In this document: piece by piece, positions 42,325 to 47,411 of the stretch
How the letters are laid out: every line of letters begins with the position of its first letter
Position numbering within the stretch: position 1 is the stretch's first letter
DNA from: Xanthoparmelia taractica
Taxonomy: Eukaryota; Ascomycota; Lecanoromycetes; Lecanorales; Parmeliaceae
Reading direction: 5' to 3'
NCBI GenBank assembly: GCA_033085395.1
Contig: JANQBS010000282.1
Coordinates: 1-47,411 of the forward strand
DNA length: 47,411 nucleotides
Notes under the pieces: model-generated
Seen by the model: only the letters and a program-made list of their open reading frames with translations
The model's database searches: none
Told to the model about the DNA's origin: nothing
Made by a program: the position numbers and the translations under genes

Positions 42325-43836
42325 TCATTTCCGCCTCTCCTTCTCCTTCCCAAGTAAACTCCTAGCAGGCTCACGCAACCAGATCTCCGGGCCCACAGCA
42401 CCTTGGCCATCTGTCTCCACTATGCCTTCGACTTGCTTGGCGACCGTCCGATTCGAGCTCACGGTAGTCATACTCTGCATCCACCCGTACATGAAAACGC
42501 TGCGATTGATATCCGTCAATTGGTCAGCCACTCGCAACGCGATAGGGGGTAGCATGTTCCCTTGAATCGCGTTCCGGATATCACACCCGGAGACCTCGGC
42601 TTGAACAATGCGAATGGGTAGGCTCCAGGAAGGCGGAATGGCGAAGTCGCTGTATTTAGCGAACGCTTCTCTCAACTCCATTCTCGATCGTACTAGCCCA
42701 TCGTCTAATAATAACTCTGTCCTCGCTCTCTCGTTTGGCATTCCAATAGTATCTACAATCTCCTTCATTCGTTTGGCTGCTTCGTGCGTGCATACTAAAT
42801 CCTTATCGGCCATCGCTGGCCAGAGGCTCGAGGGCAAAAGGTGTTCCCGGGTTTCCAGCTCAATTTGCCGTGTTATTGCAGGACTGTAGTTAGGCAGGAT
42901 TGGATGATTTGCCGTGTGGGATAGGTCGGAGACAAGCGCCAGTAGTATAGTGCAGTCGATGTTCAAAGTGTCCGTCAACGGCGGGTGGGGAGACGGCAAG
43001 AGACCTGGGAAAATATCTTCCTTCAGTAGTCCAATCGATGAGCATTGATCTCCAAGGTCAATAACAGCACCGGTAGAGCGAATACGCTCAAATATTGGCA
43101 CTAATTCTTCAGGAGGATTGGACGGAATCTTCGGGAAAACGAAACGAATCCTAGGGTGTTTGTAGTGAATCCGGTGCGCCTGAGATGCGCGAAGCAGGTC
43201 ATCTGCTACCTTCACCAATTCTATCCTAGCAATATCATCTTCGTTGGAGGTGCTGTTGCTCTTCCCTTGTCTTTCGTCTTCGCTGGAGGAGTCTGCTGCT
43301 TCCCACTTTGCTTTGGCAATCTCTAAAGAAAGACGGCTGCCTGTAATAGTAGACACTTTGATCCACTCTTCCCCATCGTAGGCCACTATATCTACGAGTG
43401 CACACCTCTTGCCTGCTACTTTCTTCCTGTCTCTTGTAGGTCGATTGTCCCAATAAAATCGTTTTCCAAATGCTACTAGAGCTTGACTGGCTTTCGCAGC
43501 GTCCCAAACAGCAGCATAGAATGGGACATTTGAGGAGCGAAGAGTATGTATCGTTTTCTCGGCGGTGAGATCTGCCTCTGCGAGCTTCTGTAAGGATTTA
43601 TGCTCTGTCGTTACTGATGTCTGAAACTTTTGAGTTTCGACTGCAGGATATTGCTCTAATCTTTGCTCGGCGACGAATTTCCCGAAGTCCTCGAGCTCGC
43701 TGAGGAGGTTTTGGCATCTCGCCAGCAGGTCCTCCGCTAGAGAACTCCCCTCTGTGCTCGTTGCTTCCGTAGTTGCTGAGACATTTGTAATGCTCTCTAC
43801 ATCCCGCTCCACATCAGTGTCATAACCCTCGACCAT
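42325..43836 (-). CDS. DUF1308 family protein (C7orf25-like)
   Basis: Intronless, 503 aa from the Met at 43836 (MVEGYDTD); 43893 is an in-frame alternative adding 19 residues. The N-terminal third is helical and acidic (AEDLLARCQNLLSELEDFGK). The middle has RCALVDIVAYDGEEWIKVST, which I associate with the eukaryotic UPF0415/DUF1308 family typified by human C7orf25. The C-terminal half (RIRFVFPKIPSNPPEELVPI, IDCTILLALVSDLSH, TNE-like MPNERARTELLLDDGL) fits a PIN-like fold reported for that family, as far as I recall. Molecular role unknown. It is divergent from SRP9, 142 bp away. Confidence 0.8.
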   Translation of the reverse strand: MVEGYDTDVERDVESITNVSATTEATSTEGSSLAEDLLARCQNLLSELEDFGKFVAEQRLEQYPAVETQKFQTSVTTEHKSLQKLAEADLTAEKTIHTLRSSNVPFYAAVWDAAKASQALVAFGKRFYWDNRPTRDRKKVAGKRCALVDIVAYDGEEWIKVSTITGSRLSLEIAKAKWEAADSSSEDERQGKSNSTSNEDDIARIELVKVADDLLRASQAHRIHYKHPRIRFVFPKIPSNPPEELVPIFERIRSTGAVIDLGDQCSSIGLLKEDIFPGLLPSPHPPLTDTLNIDCTILLALVSDLSHTANHPILPNYSPAITRQIELETREHLLPSSLWPAMADKDLVCTHEAAKRMKEIVDTIGMPNERARTELLLDDGLVRSRMELREAFAKYSDFAIPPSWSLPIRIVQAEVSGCDIRNAIQGNMLPPIALRVADQLTDINRSVFMYGWMQSMTTVSSNRTVAKQVEGIVETDGQGAVGPEIWLREPARSLLGKEKERRK

Positions 43837-43978
43837 GGTCAGCTTTGGTCGATATGTATCCCAGGAATGACACAAGTCGGACCTGAAGTTCAAAATTCAT
43901 CGCTCTTAATCCCGGTATCTCCGTCCACACTTTCTGAAAGACAGGTCCTCAGCGTACAGCAAGCTCGCCAAATGCACA
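43837..43978. promoter_or_regulatory. Short divergent promoter of DUF1308 and SRP9 genes
   Basis: Only 142 bp separate the two start codons, which face away from each other, so both genes must be driven from here or from within the neighbour's 5' region. Confidence 0.55.
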
Positions 43979-44572
43979 ATGCCCTACCTTGCCACCCCTC
44001 AATCGTATCTGGAACAATCCAGTCTCCTCATATCCGCACGACCCACCACCGTACGCTCTCCCATTCCCGTCTCCGTCACTAATCTCTAACCGACCCTGAC
44101 CCCACAGACCAGAATAATAACCAAGTACACAATTTCCAGGCCTAAACCTCGTCCCTCACCTTTAGAATCGACCGCATCTTCTCCCCCACTGAAACCCGAG
44201 TCTTCGGAACCACAAACCCCTTCACAGCAGAGTCAAGCGCCGAAAGCGTTGCTTACGCTCAAGACATACGATCCGGTATCGGGTACATGCCTCAAATACA
44301 AGACCGATAAGGCGGCAGAGGTGGGACGGCTCGTAGCGAGTCTAGGAAGTTGTGGGAGGGTCATGGCTGCTCTGCCTGCGAAGGAGGAGACGCAAGTTAA
44401 AGAAAAAATGGCAGAGGAGATGGAGGGCGTAGCTGCTGTGAAGCAGGAAGATACAAAGGTTCTTACGAGTAAAGGTGGGGCTAAAGGGGGGCAACCGCAG
44501 GGCAAGGGAGGAGAGAAGGGGGGAGGAGGTGGAGGCGGTGGTGGGAGGAAGAAGAAGGGGAAGAAGACATAA
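43979..44572 (+). CDS. SRP21: Signal recognition particle subunit SRP9/SRP21
   Basis: Two exons, 43979-44050 and 44108-44572 (57-bp intron, phase 0); 178 aa. The start MPYLATPQSYLEQSSLLISA followed by RPTTTRIITKYTI is the conserved SRP9 N-terminus, interrupted by the intron right after RPTT. LLTLKTYDPVSGTCLKYKTD, then KAAEVGRLVASLG is the second half of the SRP9-type alpha/beta domain, which binds the Alu end of SRP RNA together with SRP14 and delays translation during membrane targeting. The C-terminus is fungal-specific: an acidic stretch and then a Gly/Lys-rich low-complexity tail (GGGGGGGGGRKKKGKK). Without the intron no start lies in frame with the domain, which supports the splice. Confidence 0.92.
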
Positions 44573-44796
44573 GGTTTGGACAGGCGCATTGGTGGCGACC
44601 TTTGCTTTTCCTTTGAAGCATGATATTGATGATCATGTAAATACAGATTCTTATAATCGACGGCTGGCTACCGAAGCGTTGTAGGTACTCAGCCATACCC
44701 TACGCCTTTGCTTGACGCTTGTAATCAATCAGCTACCGCTTTCAAAGAAACTCGAAAGAAATCATTCCCGAACAGGTCTTTGGTTACAGAGACCTC

Positions 44797-46706
44797 TCAG
44801 TCACTCTTTCCCGTTAATCTCTTGTGTTCCGCCGAATTTCGTGGAGACTCGTCATCATCGGACCATTTATCCCCTTCCTCTCCTACTGCAAATATGGTCT
44901 CACCATCTAATGACTGCCGTTGATGACGACTGTCACTCATTGGCTTGGGAGGCACGGGTGACAACGCTCCATCCCCATGCTCCATTGCGTCTGGTGACCG
45001 AGCGTCTTCCTCATCCAAAGATCCACCAAACGAAGCAATTTCGAACCCTTCATCATCTTGCGCAAGCTGCAGACCGGTCAGTACTCATGACTTAAAAACC
45101 ATCGAGAGCGGCATAATTACCTCGTCGCTCATAGCAAATCTTCGATTGTTTGCTGTCGGCCTCCAAAGGTACGCGACATAGGCAATATCCACCAAATACA
45201 CCAGATTCAACCATCCGTCGAGAATGAACCATCTTGTCTTCCAGTGGTCTGGCACAAAATTTGGGTCACTTCTTCCAGCAAAGGTGAACGAGTTGAGGAA
45301 AAAGAAGGCGAAGATTACAATGATACTACCCAGTATGCACCACCAGAGTTTCTTGTACATCATTGCCTTCACACTCTGTTTCCTCTCCAGCAGATCCTTC
45401 ATCGTTAGGTTCAAAGAGTTCAGCGTCCAAACGTAGAAGCCTGTTAAAGTTGCTGCTAAAGGTAAAATGACCAGTAAGACAAGAGGGCCCGCGTTATCTG
45501 GCGTAATCGTCAAGCTGGCAACGGCGTATATGACCCCAAAGACGAAGTGTGTCAGAGCTAAAGCACGGACATACCACATCGTCTTGCCAAGACTAGGTTT
45601 GACGACACCGTAACCCATGCAGACAATAAGAAGAAGAAAAAAGGAGAATGAATTCCTGCCAGCATTGAGTATGGCGACAATTATCATCAAGAATTTCGCC
45701 AGTGCGTTGTTCCCGTGATTGTTAGAGTAGTCTGGAAGTGTCAGTCCTGCAGCGAAGGTAATACATTGGGGCAAGGATACCATAGAATCCCCATGTCATC
45801 AACTGTTCGATTATGAGGAAGACGATAATCGCTGTGATATAGTTCTGGACGGGTACTAGGCACTATCAGCTGCTATAATTCGACTGACAACCATGCCCAG
45901 GCTTACATATATCGTGGCGGTTTTGAACATAAAGGAAGCCCCAGAAGCTGTTTCTTGTAAGTCAAGCTGCAGCACAAGGGTGTTGCCAGACTACATACAT
46001 CGACATAACAGCATAGACGATGGTGAGGCCCCCATAGAAGGGCAGCTTCGCAATCTGGGCGGCCTGCAGCTCCCCGTAGGCATTCCTGAACTCCACGACA
46101 GCTTTGTAATCTTCTGTAGAAAATCCGTATGTTCCAACACAATAGTATCCCGTCCTTTTGACTGGGTAGTTCACCGGCTGGGGGTCTTTTAGGTGGATCG
46201 ACTGGGTGATTACGGGGTTCTTGGACGCTTCCGACGCGTTGGGATTTAGGATGAATTCCCCGATCTGAGAAGCTTCGCAGAAAGAGGACTCTACGCTTGC
46301 ATCATCGCAGATGAATGCTTTCTAAGCGCGCATTATGAGTTAGCTAGATTCTCCTAAAAGTGTAGGGCATCCGTTCCCACCTTTGGAGCATCCTCTGACG
46401 GCCAAACTCCCACTAGATCTTCGTCCTTCCACTCGAAGATGACAAGGCTAACAACTGGGTCTTCATCGCCTTCTGGTGTAGCCTGGATAAACTTGGTGAG
46501 TATGAACGGGTCAACACTGCCGCCCCATGCGGTCTTGCTGTACATTCCATTGCATTGTTGTCGATTTTGCTCCTTTTGTGTCTACCAAGGTGTCAACTCC
46601 GTATAGCTTGGGGGGCTGCCTTCGTACGTACAATCTCAACTTCGCTGGAAAGGACACTCGATAGTAATACCGCAAGCGCGAGCAAAGTTCCACGCAACAA
46701 GTTCAT
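44797..46706 (-). CDS. PTM1-like seven-helix protein (lung 7-TM receptor/GOST family)
   Basis: Seven exons on the minus strand: 46706-46632, 46572-46381, 46321-45999, 45953-45907, 45855-45781, 45731-45121, 45066-44797; 1593 nt, 530 aa. A signal peptide (MNLLRGTLLALAVLLSSVLS) leads into a lumenal domain with CNGMYSKTAWGGSVDPFILT and paired cysteines (ICDDASVESSFC). The membrane part shows family landmarks: LPFYGGLTIVYAV, VQNYITAIIVFLIIEQLMTW, GNNALAKFLMIIVAILNAGR, MGYGVVKPSLGKTM and DGWLNLVYLVDIAYVAYLWR. The acidic Ser/Pro-rich cytosolic tail follows (FEIASFGGSLDEEDA). Members sit in Golgi and endosomal membranes and act in trafficking. The 3rd exon can end at donor GTATGT (45998) or GTCGAT (46004), both in phase, so length is 530 or 528. 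Confidence 0.92.
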
Positions 46707-47411
46707 CTTGACTTTTAGACTGCCCGAGAAGACTGGCAGAGGCATGCTGATGGCGAGAATCTATTCCTCGTCTTCATCTGGATTGTCGATTGACTCGGTA
46801 GATCGTGGTCAAGACAGACCTGGTAAAGCTCAGCCCACAGCTTAGTCCGCTAAGGCTTTAGCGCTATATGGCTTGGCGCTTATTAAAGAGCCTCTAAGGT
46901 ATTTTTAGCTAAGGTAAGTCTGGCTGGCTTTATTGGGGCTAGATCTAGGGCTACTCGTTAATCCTAGGATATGCACAATCCTAGGATATGCACACTTAGG
47001 GCTAGGGTTAGCATCACCAAAATGCCTACATCTCACCAATTGACCTCTACTCAAGTCGTATCACTATTTAGTATATTTCTTATTAAAGAATCTTATTCGT
47101 TAAATAAAAATAAATAAAATCTTTAGAAGTAAAATTATAAAAAAAAAAAATTGAGTGACTCTAAAGCTCTATAATTATATTTCTTATATATAGCGCTTTA
47201 GAACGACTAAACTATGCTAGAAATACGCCTTTATTCGACTTATTAATAAATATCAGCGCGCGAGACTTATTTAGAAGAATATAATGCGATAGAGTGATAA
47301 GACGGAGTGTGATGTAAGCTCGTAACGTAACTTTATTGTCACGGTACACACCAGCATGGCTGTGGTACGCTTAGTCATAGCTCGTTTGAGGGCTTGGCAA
47401 CCCACATATCT
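46707..47411. other. PTM1 upstream DNA passing into AT-rich repeat-like DNA
   Basis: The first about 140 bp are the PTM1-like gene's leader or promoter. From about 46845 the character changes: inverted CGCTAAGG/CTTTAGCG words, a 17-bp tandem duplication, a TTAGGG-like stretch (46996-47011), then about 300 bp of TA-rich DNA with a run of A (47139-47150). No open frame. It looks like decayed mobile or subtelomere-like sequence that continues past the window edge. Confidence 0.5.
46960..46993. repeat. Perfect 17-bp tandem duplication
   Basis: Two adjacent identical copies of AATCCTAGGATATGCAC (46960-46976, 46977-46993). The unit contains the palindrome TCCTAGGA. Confidence 0.9.

Noticed and set aside
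1..47411. CRISPR array, bacterial operon or secondary-metabolite cluster
   Set aside because: No spaced direct repeats, no ribosome-binding-site organisation, and no backbone synthase gene in the window; the genes are eukaryotic with introns.

Overview
This is a window from the nuclear genome of a filamentous ascomycete (Pezizomycotina). Genes carry several short GT-AG introns, mostly 45-120 bp. The recognisable proteins are fungal or eukaryotic: Vac8, the exosome cap subunit Csl4, 3-hydroxyanthranilate dioxygenase, mitochondrial ribosomal proteins mL38 and uL4m, SRP9/21, a PTM1-type seven-helix protein, a GT32 mannosyltransferase and an ATF/CREB bZIP factor. I cannot place it to genus. All exon structures below were built by hand from splice signals plus family knowledge; every joined CDS given as intact was checked for frame arithmetic.

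Layout. 1-7.8 kb is gene-poor: a heptamer satellite, one uncharacterised secreted/membrane protein (796-2013), decayed gene relics, a tRNA-like Pol III unit (5186-5269) and an AT-rich block. 7.8-14.0 kb is conserved housekeeping: VAC8 (+, six exons), CSL4 (+, two exons) and BNA1 (-, three exons). 14.3-15.7 kb is a broken SAT4/rhodopsin-like membrane-protein gene. 16.7-18.7 kb is an eight-exon amino-acid/choline permease with a 24-nt micro-exon. 19.6-21.3 kb is a membrane-anchored aspartic-protease-fold protein lacking both catalytic motifs. 22.3-23.4 kb is an OCH1-like glycosyltransferase. 24.2-26.7 kb holds two mitoribosomal large-subunit genes head to head. 27.6-29.0 kb is 3-hydroxyisobutyryl-CoA hydrolase. 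30.9-32.0 kb is the bZIP factor, with a tandem repeat upstream.

35.6-37.8 kb holds the clearest event in the window. A gene for a secreted protein is split by a 902-bp DNA element with 47/48-bp terminal inverted repeats and a perfect 9-bp target-site duplication. Subtracting the element and one duplication copy gives a continuous four-exon frame of 350 codons, so the insertion looks recent and is the only lesion.

40.4-46.7 kb is again gene-dense: an F-box protein, a DUF1308 protein, SRP9 (divergent from DUF1308) and the PTM1-like gene (seven exons). The last 0.7 kb is AT-rich repeat-like DNA with a 17-bp tandem duplication and a short TTAGGG-like stretch.

The genes do not form one pathway. 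The window alternates conserved genes with pockets of decay and mobile DNA, as in accessory-flanked fungal euchromatin.
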